DNA of 64,000 nucleotides, from positions 2,542,001 to 2,606,000 of the forward strand of contig NZ_AP027362.1 of assembly GCF_030295935.1 (NCBI RefSeq), given 5' to 3'. Both the position numbers and the translations under genes were made by a program. The notes beneath the pieces were generated by a model. The model was not told the origin of the DNA, ran no database searches, and worked only from the letters and a program-made list of their open reading frames with translations. The stretch's first letter is position 1. Every line of letters begins with the position of its first letter. The stretch comes from Thalassotalea piscium (GTDB lineage: Bacteria; Pseudomonadota; Gammaproteobacteria; Enterobacterales; Alteromonadaceae). This document shows positions 16,393 to 25,613 of the stretch, piece after piece.

Positions 16393-16844
16393 GCCGAGCT
16401 TAATAAAATACTTGTTTCACTATTTAACACACCATCTATAGTTCTTACATCGCGAAGTACATGGTCAAACTCAAGTAAATTCGATGCTCTAATCTCTGCA
16501 ACAAGATCCCAAGCGCCATTCGTGGTATGAACCTTTTCAAGTTGTGCAATACCGCGCAATTTACTGATCACTTGTGCTGTAGACTTTCCTACTACCTCAA
16601 TCATCATGATAGCTTTGATAACATCAGTTTCTAATTCGTCATGCGCTCTCACGGTAAAGCCCAAAATAGCACCAGAATCAATAAGCCTGTCTAATCTATT
16701 TTGAACTGTCCCACGAGACACATGGAGTAATTTGGCTAATTTTGAAATAGAGGCACGAGCATCTGTGCGTAATATCGCAAGTAGGGCTTTATCAACAGAG
16801 TCGTATAGGTATACACGTTTTTTTACATTAGTTTCAAGTGGCAT
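16389..16844 (-). CDS. Lrp/AsnC-family transcriptional regulator
   Basis: A protein of 151 residues. The N-terminal winged helix has DKALLAILRTDARASISKLAKLL and VSRGTVQNRLDRLIDSGAI. The C-terminal RAM (ligand-binding) domain contains KAIMMIEV, VHTTNGAWDLVAEI and the closing DGVLNSETSI. These proteins usually sense an amino acid and control its metabolism. It is transcribed divergently from ornithine cyclodeaminase, so the likely effector is ornithine, citrulline or a related amino acid (inference). Its stop codon lies at the junction with a repeat A fragment. Confidence 0.92.
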   Translation of the reverse strand: MPLETNVKKRVYLYDSVDKALLAILRTDARASISKLAKLLHVSRGTVQNRLDRLIDSGAILGFTVRAHDELETDVIKAIMMIEVVGKSTAQVISKLRGIAQLEKVHTTNGAWDLVAEIRASNLLEFDHVLRDVRTIDGVLNSETSILLSSA

Positions 16845-17057
16845 TATTAACCCTAAATTAACATATCGCTATTTTGATTGTACAATATGATAATAATTTA
16901 TCAATAATTTATAAACTATTGCCATTTTGCTTAACTTCTTGGCCAGATATTATATTCGGTAGCTAAATATTCGCTCTGGTAAATCAGTTGGTATAACAAT
17001 TTATTTCAACTTGCATTTCAATTAGAGCTGACATTTTCACCTAAAATATAAAGATTA

Positions 17058-18119
17058 ATGGTAAAAACGATGAATACTACAAACAAAAATTCACCAAACA
17101 TTTCATATATCAGTGTTAGCCAGATGCAGCGCATTTTACAAAAAATTGGTACCGAGCACTTTATTGCCGGTATAGTTGAATACCTTGAACAAGACTTCGC
17201 AAAATGGGAGTCTTTTGATAAGTCACCCCGCTTTGCCGCGCACTCTCCTGATGGTGTCATTGAGTTAATGCCAATTGGCGATCATGAAAAATTTAGCTTC
17301 AAATATGTTAATGGTCATCCTAAAAACACTGCTTCAGGCCTACAAACAGTAATAGCCTTTGGTGTGCTTTCTGATGTTGACACGGGTTATCCATTACTAT
17401 TATCTGAAATGACGATTCTTACAGCACTTAGAACCGCCGCTACATCGGTGATGATGGCAAAGTATTTAGCACGCAAAGATTCAAAAACACTCGCTTTAAT
17501 TGGCTGCGGCGCACAATCGGAATTTCAAGCTATTGCATTTATCAATATGCTTGGTATAAAAACAATACGCTTATACGACACTGACCCTGAAGCAATCAAA
17601 AAGTGCTATAACAACTTAAAAAACAGAGACGTACATATTGTGCTTTGTACTTCTGCAGAAGAAGTTGTACAAGATGCTGACATTATAACAACTTGCACTG
17701 CCGACAAGAAAAACGCAACAATCTTAACCTCAGATATGGTTACTGCAGGCGTTCATGTTAATGCCATTGGTGGTGACTGCCCAGGTAAAACTGAGCTAGA
17801 AGCTAAATTATTAGAGCGTGCTGATGTGTTCATTGAATATGAGCCACAAACTAGAATAGAAGGCGATATTCAACAACTCCCTGAAGATTCACCTGTAACG
17901 GAAATGTTTAAAGTGATCAGAGGTGATCGTGATGGTAGAACGAGTGATGAACAAATTACAATTTTTGATGGCGTAGGCTTTGCGATTGAAGACTACTCTG
18001 CGCTAAGGTACGTTTATGACCTTGTGAGTAACAATGAAAGCTGCCAACAACTTGAGTTACTTGCTAGCCCTAGCAACCCGCGCAACCTTTACGGCTTAGC
18101 AATGACGAGTGCTGAATAA
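17058..18119 (+). CDS. Ornithine cyclodeaminase
   Basis: A protein of 353 residues of the ornithine cyclodeaminase / mu-crystallin family. The Rossmann segment carries TLALIGCGAQSEFQA near residue 150, and upstream is SEMTILTALRTAATSVMMAKYLAR. The substrate-site segment HVNAIGGDCPGKTELE is present. The enzyme converts L-ornithine to L-proline and ammonia with NAD. Length and motifs fit the true OCD branch better than SbnB. An ATG at 17070 is an alternative start. It is the first gene of a set with the citrulline hydrolase and AGCS transporter downstream. Confidence 0.92.
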   Translation: MVKTMNTTNKNSPNISYISVSQMQRILQKIGTEHFIAGIVEYLEQDFAKWESFDKSPRFAAHSPDGVIELMPIGDHEKFSFKYVNGHPKNTASGLQTVIAFGVLSDVDTGYPLLLSEMTILTALRTAATSVMMAKYLARKDSKTLALIGCGAQSEFQAIAFINMLGIKTIRLYDTDPEAIKKCYNNLKNRDVHIVLCTSAEEVVQDADIITTCTADKKNATILTSDMVTAGVHVNAIGGDCPGKTELEAKLLERADVFIEYEPQTRIEGDIQQLPEDSPVTEMFKVIRGDRDGRTSDEQITIFDGVGFAIEDYSALRYVYDLVSNNESCQQLELLASPSNPRNLYGLAMTSAE

Positions 18120-18141
18120 CTCATCTCATTAATTTACACAT

Positions 18142-19074
18142 ATGGAAAACATTATGGCGTTATATCCACAGGCACCAAATGCGGTAGTGATGATTCGTCC
18201 ACACCACTTTTGCCCTAATGAAGAAACACTCAAAGATAATAGCTTTCAATCAACAGCCCCTTTTGATAAAGCACAAGTTAAAAAGTTAGCTTATGAACAG
18301 ATAACTGCAGCGGAAAACACATTAAAAGCTGAAGGTATTTCGGTTCACATATTTGAGGATACCGGCACAGAAACACCCGATTCAGTTTTCCCAAACAACT
18401 GGTTTTCAACGCACACAGGTGGACATATCGCCATTTATCCTATGTATGCCAATAATCGCAGAAAAGAGCGACGCTCAGATATTATTGAGTTACTCAAAAA
18501 ACAGTATCGTGTACAAGATGTTATCGACTATTCAGGCTTAGAATATGACAACATTTTTCTTGAAGGTACAGGCGCGATGGTGTTAGATCACATTGAGCGA
18601 GTCGCTTATGCAGTGCGCTCTAAAAGAACAGATACACATGTACTTGAACGATTTTGCTCTCATTTTAATTTTGAGCCTATGGTGTTTGACGCACAAGATA
18701 GCGCAGGCATACCTGTTTATCATACTAATGTTTTAATGTGCATAGGTAGCGATTACGTTATGGCTGGTTTTGATATGATCACCAACGTCGAACGTCGTAA
18801 TGAGATTATTCATCGTTTTGAAAGTTCAGGTAAAAAGGTTATCTATTTAACTGAACAACAAATTAGTGCTTTTTGTGGTAATGCGCTTGAATTGAAAGGC
18901 ACTAATGAACGCATTTTAGCGCTTTCTAGTACCGCGTATAACGCATTAACACAAGCGCAAAAAGCAGTGCTAGAACAATGTGTAAAACTTGTTCCATTAG
19001 AGGTTTCAGCCATTGAACTTGCAGGCGGCTCGGTAAGGTGTATGTTAGCAGGTATCCATTTATCTAAACGTTAA
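18142..19074 (+). CDS. ctlX: Citrulline hydrolase-type amidinotransferase (CtlX-like)
   Basis: A protein of 310 residues of the guanidine-modifying enzyme superfamily. Seen are the N-terminal PNAVVMIRPHHFCPN, the substrate-binding TPDSVFPNNWFSTH, FLEGTGAMVLDH, the catalytic-His region PVYHTNVLMCIG, and GGSVRCMLAGIHL near the C-terminus with the nucleophilic Cys. These match CtlX, a citrulline hydrolase giving ornithine, CO2 and ammonia. It lies 22 bases after ornithine cyclodeaminase, so its product would feed straight to proline. An ATG at 18154 is a possible later start. Arginine deiminase activity is the main alternative. Confidence 0.85.
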   Translation: MENIMALYPQAPNAVVMIRPHHFCPNEETLKDNSFQSTAPFDKAQVKKLAYEQITAAENTLKAEGISVHIFEDTGTETPDSVFPNNWFSTHTGGHIAIYPMYANNRRKERRSDIIELLKKQYRVQDVIDYSGLEYDNIFLEGTGAMVLDHIERVAYAVRSKRTDTHVLERFCSHFNFEPMVFDAQDSAGIPVYHTNVLMCIGSDYVMAGFDMITNVERRNEIIHRFESSGKKVIYLTEQQISAFCGNALELKGTNERILALSSTAYNALTQAQKAVLEQCVKLVPLEVSAIELAGGSVRCMLAGIHLSKR

Positions 19075-19159
19075 ACGTCTCCATTTGACAGTGTATAGCT
19101 CAGTATATGTGTAATAGTGAAATTTTTACTTTGTATTAAAAACAATAAAAGGAAAGTAA

Positions 19160-20572
19160 ATGATTAATGAAATAGTAGGTTCCATCAATAATATTCTCTG
19201 GGGAAACGGTCAGATACTCATTTACTTGCTTCTTTTTGCTGGCTTTTGGTTCTCATACAAGCTTCGTTTGATACAAGTCTTTCAATTTAAACATATGTTT
19301 TCTGTAATGAAAGGCAGCACACAATCTGATAAGTCAGGCATCAGCTCTTTTCAAGCGTTATGTACAGGGCTTTCTGCCCGTGTAGGTACTGGTAACTTGG
19401 CAGGTGTTGCCATGGCTATTTCATTGGGAGGGAGTGGCGCAGTATTTTGGATGTGGGTAATTGCCCTACTCGGCATGGCTACCGGTTTTGCCGAAAGTGT
19501 ATTAGGCCAACTTTATAAAGTACGCGATGATAATAAAGAGTTTAGAGGCGGCCCTGCCTACTATATACGTGCTGGGCTAAACAAGCCTTGGCTAGCAATA
19601 CTTTTTGCGCTTTGTCTTTTTCTTGGTTATGGGCTTACATTTAGCGCGATGCAAGCAAACACTATTGCTGACGCTTTAAATAATACCTTTGCCATACCCA
19701 AAGGTTACATTGGCGCAATTGTCGTTGTGCTAGCAGGTAGCGTTGTTATTGGTGGTATGCGAAGTATTGCTCGCTTTGCTGAATTAATTGTGCCATTTAT
19801 GGGCCTAGCATTTGTTGCAACCGCTATTATTATTACAATAATGAACCTTAATTTATTGCCTGCTATGTTTATGGATATATTTTCATCAGCCTTTGGCTTA
19901 AATGAAGCCGGTGCAGGTGCTTTAGGCGCAGCCATAAAAAATGGTATTCAGCGAGGGTTATATTCAAATGAAGCGGGGGCTGGTAGTGTGCCTCATGCAG
20001 CAGCAGGCGCATCGCCTGTACCTAACCACCCTGTAGCGCAAGGCTACGTACAAATGTTAGGTGTGTTTTTAGACACTATGGTGCTTTGTAGCTGTACAGC
20101 CGTTGTTATTTTATTATCTGATATAAATATTAGTGGTGAAATGGAAGGGATCAGAATGACACAAGATGCCATGGCTAACCATTTTGGTACAGGTGGTAAC
20201 TACTTTGTTGCTGCTGCAATTACCTTGTTTGCATTTACTTCAGTAGTAGCTAACTATGCTTACGCCGAAAGTAACTTACACTTATTCAAGCTCGACAATA
20301 AAGTGGGACGATTAGCCTACACTAGCATTTATTTGTTGATGGTGTTTTGGGGCGCTAGTGCCACCCTAAAAGAAGTTTGGGGGCTAGCAGATATGGCGTT
20401 AGGCTTAATGACTTTAGTTAATATTTACGCCATTGTATTATTAACACCAACCATAGTTAATTTAACTAAAGACTATCGCACACAATTAAGCAATAAAAGT
20501 AACATTACCTTTTCACTAAAAAATGTAGAAATTCAGGGTAAAACCGAAGCTGGCGTATGGTCAAAAGAATAA
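19160..20572 (+). CDS. AGCS-family sodium:amino acid symporter
   Basis: A protein of 470 residues with about ten membrane helices. AGCS signatures are present: SSFQALCTGLSARVGTGNLAGVA near residue 60, EFRGGPAYYI near 130, and RGLYSNEAGAGSVPHAAA near 265. Members import alanine or glycine with sodium. Here the gene follows the ornithine and citrulline enzymes, so it may import a related amino acid such as citrulline or ornithine (inference). The RBS AAAGGAAAG precedes the ATG. No terminator is evident after it. Confidence 0.93.
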   Translation: MINEIVGSINNILWGNGQILIYLLLFAGFWFSYKLRLIQVFQFKHMFSVMKGSTQSDKSGISSFQALCTGLSARVGTGNLAGVAMAISLGGSGAVFWMWVIALLGMATGFAESVLGQLYKVRDDNKEFRGGPAYYIRAGLNKPWLAILFALCLFLGYGLTFSAMQANTIADALNNTFAIPKGYIGAIVVVLAGSVVIGGMRSIARFAELIVPFMGLAFVATAIIITIMNLNLLPAMFMDIFSSAFGLNEAGAGALGAAIKNGIQRGLYSNEAGAGSVPHAAAGASPVPNHPVAQGYVQMLGVFLDTMVLCSCTAVVILLSDINISGEMEGIRMTQDAMANHFGTGGNYFVAAAITLFAFTSVVANYAYAESNLHLFKLDNKVGRLAYTSIYLLMVFWGASATLKEVWGLADMALGLMTLVNIYAIVLLTPTIVNLTKDYRTQLSNKSNITFSLKNVEIQGKTEAGVWSKE

Positions 20573-20582
20573 ACGAGTTGCT

Positions 20583-20720
20583 AGTGCGTGTTGAACCTTG
20601 ATATACAAATTTTGTATGAATTAAACATGATTTAATTGAGTCGCTGCGAATGAAGTATAGTTTTCTATATGAATGAGCGACCACAACAACTAAGTCATGT
20701 TTAAACGTACCTAAGCCTAA
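20583..20720 (+). repeat. Diverged copy of repeat family A
   Basis: The left part (GTGCGTGTTGA, then ACAAATTTTGTA and AATTAAACATGATTTAATTGAG) matches the start of the element at 32740. The right part matches its CATGTTTAAACGTA block. The outer termini are decayed. Confidence 0.6.
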
Positions 20721-20777
20721 AAACGCTACATAAAATATCAATACATACTTCTTATTTAACCTTAAGCGGGGTTATTT

Positions 20778-21007
20778 AACCTGAGTTCTGGATAACGGAC
20801 GTACGTTCAACACAGATAAAGCTATATTTTTCAATTACTTATTATAGAACAATCGTATTGCTTATGTAGTTATATATCAATGTTATAAGTTTTGAGTGAA
20901 TCAAGGCAAGTTTGCATACCTAATAGCGAGCTATTAGTATCAAATTTAAAGCAGATACGCACAAAAATCGTGACATTGACGTGCTTAGCTTATCCAAAAC
21001 TCAGGTT
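20778..21007. repeat. Inverted-repeat element, family B (230 bp)
   Basis: The ends AACCTGAGTTCTGGATAA and TTATCCAAAACTCAGGTT are near-perfect 18-bp inverted repeats. The inside has no ORF. A shorter relative lies at 28353-28436. The form is that of a miniature inverted-repeat element (MITE). Confidence 0.75.
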
Positions 21008-21156
21008 ATTTACTAAAATTTGCAACTTAGCCAAGACTATTTGCCTGAAAAAATAGATAATCCCTTTATTAAAGTTAATTTGCCTATTAAATAGCGCTAA
21101 AACCTAACTAAAGGGTTATCGCTGTGATGATCGGCGTAATAAATTGGAAAAACGTA

Positions 21157-23340
21157 ATGGAAATTAAAGTAAATTATCTCGACAACTTAAAGGTTGAAGC
21201 TAAGTTTGATGATTTTACGGTTATTGCTGATCAGCCAATACGCTATAAAGGAGATGGTTCTGCACCTGGACCATTCGACTATTTTTTAGCTTCTTCAGCA
21301 TTGTGCGCAGCCTATTTTGTTAAGGTATATTGTAATTCTAGAGATATTCCAACCAATGATATTCGACTGTCACAAAATAATATTGTTGACCCTGAAAACC
21401 GTTACAACCAAATTTTTAAAATTCAAGTAGAACTTCCTGAAAGTGTTTCGGAAAGAGACCGCTTAGGAATATTACGATCTATAGATCGTTGTACGGTAAA
21501 AAAAGTAGTGCAAACTGGTCCTGAATTTCAAGTTGAAATTGTAGAAAGTCTTGAAGAAGATGCACAAGCCATGTTAATGGCAACACCTGATAACGCATCA
21601 AACACCTATATTTTAGGTAAAGATTTGCCGCTTGAACAAACCATTGCAGATATGACTAAGTTACTTGCAGATCTTGGTATGAAAGTAGAGATATCTTCTT
21701 GGCGTAATATTGTTCCAAACGTTTGGTCTTTACATACACGCGATGCCGCCTCACCAATGTGCTTTACTAACGGTAAAGGCTCAACCAAAGAAAGCGCACT
21801 ATGCTCTGCGCTAGGTGAGTTTATTGAACGCTTAAATTGTAACTTCTTCTATAATGAACAGTTCTTAGGTCAAGAAATTGCTAATAGCGAATTTGTTTTT
21901 TATCCAAATGAGAAATGGTTCAAACTTGAACCTGATGATGCCCTACCCGTTGGCATTTTAGATGAATATTGTTTAACTATTTATAACCCAGAAGACGAGT
22001 TACAAGGCTCTCATTTAATTGATACCAACTCGGGTAACATCGAACGTGGCATTTGTTCAATTCCTTATGTACGTCAATCAGATGGCAAAACGGTATATTT
22101 TCCAACAAACCTTGTTGATAACCTCTTCCTTAGTAATGGTATGAGTGCGGGTAACAACTTCAATGAAGCCAAGGTGCAGTGTTTATCTGAAATTTTTGAA
22201 CGTGCCGTAAAAAGACAAATTATTGAGCAAGAAATTGTCTTACCCGATGTTCCCTATGAAGTATTAGAAAAATACCCTAGCATTTTAGCTGGTATAAAAG
22301 GGTTAGAAGAGCAAGGCTTTCCTGTTGTAGTAAAAGATGCCTCTTTAGGTGGTCAATTTCCGGTAATGTGCGTTACCCTAATGAACCCCAAAGTAGGCGG
22401 CGTATTTGCCTCTTTTGGTGCACACCCAAGCTTTGAAGTAGCACTTGAACGTAGCTTAACAGAGCTACTACAAGGCCGAAGTTTTGAGGGGCTGAATGAC
22501 ATACTTAAACCAACCTTTAATAGCATGGCTGTTGCTGAGCCTGAAAACTTAGTTGAACATTTTATCGATTCTAGCGGTGTTATTTCATGGCGTTTTTTCA
22601 GTGCTAAGCAAGACTACCCTTTTTGTGAATGGGACTTTTCAGGCACTAACGAAGAGGAATGTCAGCAACTTTTTAGCATCCTAAAAGACTTAGGAAAAGA
22701 AGCTTATGTAGCAGAGTTTTCAGATCTAGGCTTTGCTTGTCGTATTCTTGTACCCGACTTTTCAGAAGTTTATCCTGTAGACGATCTTATTTGGGATAAT
22801 ACCAATAAAGCGCTTTTATATCGCGAAGATATTTTAAACATACATTCGCTTACTGATGATCAACTTGTTAACTTGGTTGAAAAATTAGAAGAAAGCCAGC
22901 TTGATAATTACATTGATATTATTACCTTAATAGGCATTGAGTTTGATGAAAATACAGTATGGGGACAGCTCACTATTCTTGAGCTTAAAATTTTAATTTA
23001 CCTTGCCTTAGGTGAATTAGAAGAGGCGATCGAATTAGTTGAAGCTTTCTTACAATACAACGACAACACTGTAGCACGAGGTTTATTTTATCAAGCAGTT
23101 CATGCCGTGCTTGAAATTGAGTTAGACCAAGAGTTAGCTCTGGAAGACTTTATTAACAACCTTAAAAGAATGTTCGGTGAAGAAACTATCACTAACGTCG
23201 TTGGCTCTGTAACAGGTGAGGTACGATTTTATGGTTTAACCAAAACCAGCATGGCATTAGAAGGTTTAGACAAACATTTAAGGTTAATAGATAGCTACCA
23301 AAAACTTCACAACGCTCGTTCAGCAAAAGTAAATCGTTAA
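21157..23340 (+). CDS. ycaO: OsmC-YcaO fusion protein
   Basis: About 727 residues. Residues 1-125 form an OsmC-like domain (FDDFTVIADQP, GDGSAPGPFDYFLASSALC). From about 165 a YcaO domain follows, with KGSTKESALCSALGEFIERLNC, SNGMSAGNNFNEAKVQCLSEIFER and FASFGAHPSFEVALERSLTELLQGR, the ATP- and Mg-binding elements. The C-terminal 160 residues are helical and TPR-like. E. coli YcaO aids RimO-dependent methylthiolation of ribosomal protein S12, and YcaO enzymes generally activate amide backbones with ATP. An ATG at 21157 is preferred over 21124 because the OsmC domain starts there and GGAAAAA precedes it. Confidence 0.9.
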   Translation: MEIKVNYLDNLKVEAKFDDFTVIADQPIRYKGDGSAPGPFDYFLASSALCAAYFVKVYCNSRDIPTNDIRLSQNNIVDPENRYNQIFKIQVELPESVSERDRLGILRSIDRCTVKKVVQTGPEFQVEIVESLEEDAQAMLMATPDNASNTYILGKDLPLEQTIADMTKLLADLGMKVEISSWRNIVPNVWSLHTRDAASPMCFTNGKGSTKESALCSALGEFIERLNCNFFYNEQFLGQEIANSEFVFYPNEKWFKLEPDDALPVGILDEYCLTIYNPEDELQGSHLIDTNSGNIERGICSIPYVRQSDGKTVYFPTNLVDNLFLSNGMSAGNNFNEAKVQCLSEIFERAVKRQIIEQEIVLPDVPYEVLEKYPSILAGIKGLEEQGFPVVVKDASLGGQFPVMCVTLMNPKVGGVFASFGAHPSFEVALERSLTELLQGRSFEGLNDILKPTFNSMAVAEPENLVEHFIDSSGVISWRFFSAKQDYPFCEWDFSGTNEEECQQLFSILKDLGKEAYVAEFSDLGFACRILVPDFSEVYPVDDLIWDNTNKALLYREDILNIHSLTDDQLVNLVEKLEESQLDNYIDIITLIGIEFDENTVWGQLTILELKILIYLALGELEEAIELVEAFLQYNDNTVARGLFYQAVHAVLEIELDQELALEDFINNLKRMFGEETITNVVGSVTGEVRFYGLTKTSMALEGLDKHLRLIDSYQKLHNARSAKVNR

Positions 23341-23348
23341 AATCAGTT

Positions 23349-23605
23349 TAGCTAAAAGGTAATTTCAAGCATTATAATACCAGTTTCATTAATTAAGTAA
23401 TCTATTTTATACGCAGTGAAAACAGTCAAATACAAGGCATTTATTTTCATAACGAGTTGTTCAGGGCAATGATGCTCCAGCATTGCCCACATAAGCTACA
23501 TCCTTGTAGCGATAATTATAAAGTAAATAACGCAGTAGTTGACTGTTTTAGCCAGTAGAAATGATCACATAGTTAGTGAGATTGGTATGAGTTACCTTTT
23601 AGCTA
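23349..23605. repeat. Hairpin arms split by a family C element
   Basis: TAGCTAAAAGGTAA at 23349-23362 and TTACCTTTTAGCTA at 23592-23605 are perfect 14-base inverted arms just outside the family C element. Without it they would lie about 17 bases apart, as in a terminator stem after ycaO. Confidence 0.6.
23377..23588 (+). repeat. Family C element, copy 1 (212 bp)
   Basis: Ends are ATACCAGTTTCATTAA and TTAGTGAGATTGGTAT, imperfect inverted repeats. The inside holds a GGGCAAT/ATTGCCC hairpin and a CTACA/TGTAG hairpin. Near-identical copies are at 28087, 36211 (inverted) and 58923. Confidence 0.85.
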
Positions 23606-23821
23606 TGTTTACCGCCTCCCCCTTCCCTAAGCATCCAAAGTAACTATGACAAGGCATTAACACTAACACCTTGTTTGAAACATTGAAAAACAGAAAGCAA
23701 ATATCGATAAACGATAAATAAACATTGATTATCGCTATATTGCGTTATATATTAAATAGACTAACCAACACTGTATTAATTCAATAAAGTATTTAATGTG
23801 GTGTAATTAAGAGGGAATACC

Positions 23822-24571
23822 ATGATCTCTACATTTTTATTACTACCAGCACTCTTTGTCTATATAGGTTTATTATATTGGCTATTTACTTACTTTAACG
23901 TAAAAGGAATTTGGCGTGGAGACAGTATTGAGCTCATTCAACGTATAGATAAGCCACTATTTAATTTTGTTAAAAACTTATTGGACTTGTTCATGGTGCT
24001 ATTCACTATTATCGCTGTGATGATTATTCCAATTACTGTGGTACTTGCGATATCACATGGCACATCATCAACTTGGGGGGTCGATATTAGTATATTTTCT
24101 GGATTTAGTTTAGATCTAAATGCTATTGAAGGTATTGATGCTACAGGCTTACGTCACCCAGAAATATCTGGCCAGTCTACAATCTCAATTGATACATCAA
24201 GTTTAACAGCACTTTATCTTTTTATAGCTTCGCAAGCAGCGCTAACATTAGTAGGTTTATATGGCATAGTAAAACTAAGAGACCTTGTTATATCATTAAA
24301 AAACGGTAATGCTTTTTGTCACGATAATACAAAACGCCTAAAGCACATCGGTTTGCTTGTAATAGTCTGGAATATTGTAGCTCCAATTTTTCAGTACTTT
24401 GCTTGGGGAGTTGTAATTAATGATATTAATTTTAGTAATAATGGTGTAAAGCTATACCCTGCTTTTGAATTTAATGTGACGGCGCTTTTTATTGGCGCAA
24501 TGATGATTATACTTTCAGACTTATTTCGTGAAGCTACTCTCATCAGCCAAGAACAGAGGTTTACCATCTGA
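23822..24571 (+). CDS. DUF2975-type membrane protein
   Basis: A protein of 249 residues with four likely membrane helices: residues 6-26, 57-80, 140-160 and about 180-202, plus a C-terminal one near 220-235. The arrangement and the C-terminal FIGAMMIILSDLFREATLISQEQRFTI fit DUF2975 proteins (Bacillus YoaS type). The function is unknown. The gene overlaps the next one, an HTH regulator, by one base (TGATG), the usual arrangement for this pair. Confidence 0.82.
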   Translation: MISTFLLLPALFVYIGLLYWLFTYFNVKGIWRGDSIELIQRIDKPLFNFVKNLLDLFMVLFTIIAVMIIPITVVLAISHGTSSTWGVDISIFSGFSLDLNAIEGIDATGLRHPEISGQSTISIDTSSLTALYLFIASQAALTLVGLYGIVKLRDLVISLKNGNAFCHDNTKRLKHIGLLVIVWNIVAPIFQYFAWGVVINDINFSNNGVKLYPAFEFNVTALFIGAMMIILSDLFREATLISQEQRFTI

Positions 24572-24786
24572 TGAAAAACGAAATAAAAGTAAACTTAGAT
24601 CTATTACTAGTAAAACGTAAAGTATCACTAACAGAGCTATCTGAAGAGGTTGGAGTAACTATGGCTAACTTGTCAATTTTAAAATGCGGAAAAGCAAAAG
24701 CAATTCGTTTTTCTACGCTTATCGCAATTTGTGAAGCGCTCAAATGCCAACCTGGTGATATATTAGAGCTATCTCCCATTGAGTAA
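24571..24786 (+). CDS. YozG/Cro-type HTH regulator
   Basis: A protein of 71 residues that is essentially one helix-turn-helix: LLVKRKVSLTELSEEVGVTMANLSILK, then IRFSTLIAICEALKCQPGDILEL. This matches the small XRE regulators of the YozG type that accompany DUF2975 membrane proteins. It overlaps the upstream gene's stop, so the two are co-translated. A regulator held or modulated by its membrane partner is a reasonable guess, not shown. Confidence 0.88.
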   Translation: MKNEIKVNLDLLLVKRKVSLTELSEEVGVTMANLSILKCGKAKAIRFSTLIAICEALKCQPGDILELSPIE

Positions 24787-24814
24787 GATTTAACGCCTAT
24801 TTCACAATTAACTA

Positions 24815-24929
24815 ATACCAGTTTTATTAAGTTTATAGTCGCGTTTTGCATAAAAACAATGCATATCAGTGCAATACTGGCATCTGTTTTTTACGACGCA
24901 AGTAAGCCATAAACTAATGAGATTGGTAT
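24815..24929 (+). repeat. Short relative of family C (115 bp)
   Basis: The ends ATACCAGTTTTATTAA and CTAATGAGATTGGTAT match family C, but the interior is different and shorter. Confidence 0.65.
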
Positions 24930-25613
24930 CAGTTACATTAAAACGATTACAATTGTTACGCTCAATATATCTTACCGCCAACATTCAAACAATATAACCC
25001 TAACAGTTGGCTTTGCTAGTTTAACAATTAGCTTTAATTTAACCTGCACTTATAGCTAATTGTACACTTAACCAATAGTTTTAACACTAACAAATCATAG
25101 TAATAAAGTTCAAAAAAAATCACTGCAATTCGTATAACAACGCCAAAAATGAGCATAAAACAACCTACAGAGTTGAACTTTTACTCTAAACCTGTCATCA
25201 TAATAGTTAGAAGTCTAACTATTAGAGGTAAAAGGTTTATGTATATGCTGAAACGCCAAGCGCAATGTTCACCACCAAGATAAATTCAACAATAATCCAA
25301 TAGTTTTATTTATTTTTGGCTGTCCCCTAGATTTTGTGCTTTTCATCCTTTTTTAAGTGTCATCATTTAAGCACTTTGGAAGATTAGCGGTAGTAATGAA
25401 TACTAGTTTGTTTCAAACTTTTAGTCGCATTTACTCATTACACCAAGGCATCTACCGACGTTCACACTATATAAAGTTATACAACCTTCGGGTATGTCAG
25501 ACGCACTTAGCGCGTAATTTTATGGAACGCCAAACAATCAGTTAAAATCATCATTATCGAAACCATGGTGATAATAAATTAATTTATACTTATCATAATC
25601 TTAAAGAGAAGTT
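24930..25613. other. Long intergenic stretch before proB
   Basis: No convincing gene. A two-tier inverted repeat is present: CTTTTACTCTAA at 25178 and TTAGAGGTAAAAG at 25222 enclose AATAGTTAGA/TCTAACTATT at 25202-25223. Around 25440-25505 the sequence resembles the reverse complement of the 23S rRNA 5' end and adjacent spacer (CACCAAGGCATCTACC, then ATACAACC). A 62-codon ORF at 25357-25545 overlaps this and is probably not a gene. Confidence 0.45.

Noticed and set aside
25357-25545. 62-codon ORF before proB
   Set aside because: No ribosome-binding site or recognisable protein, and it overlaps rRNA-spacer-like sequence.
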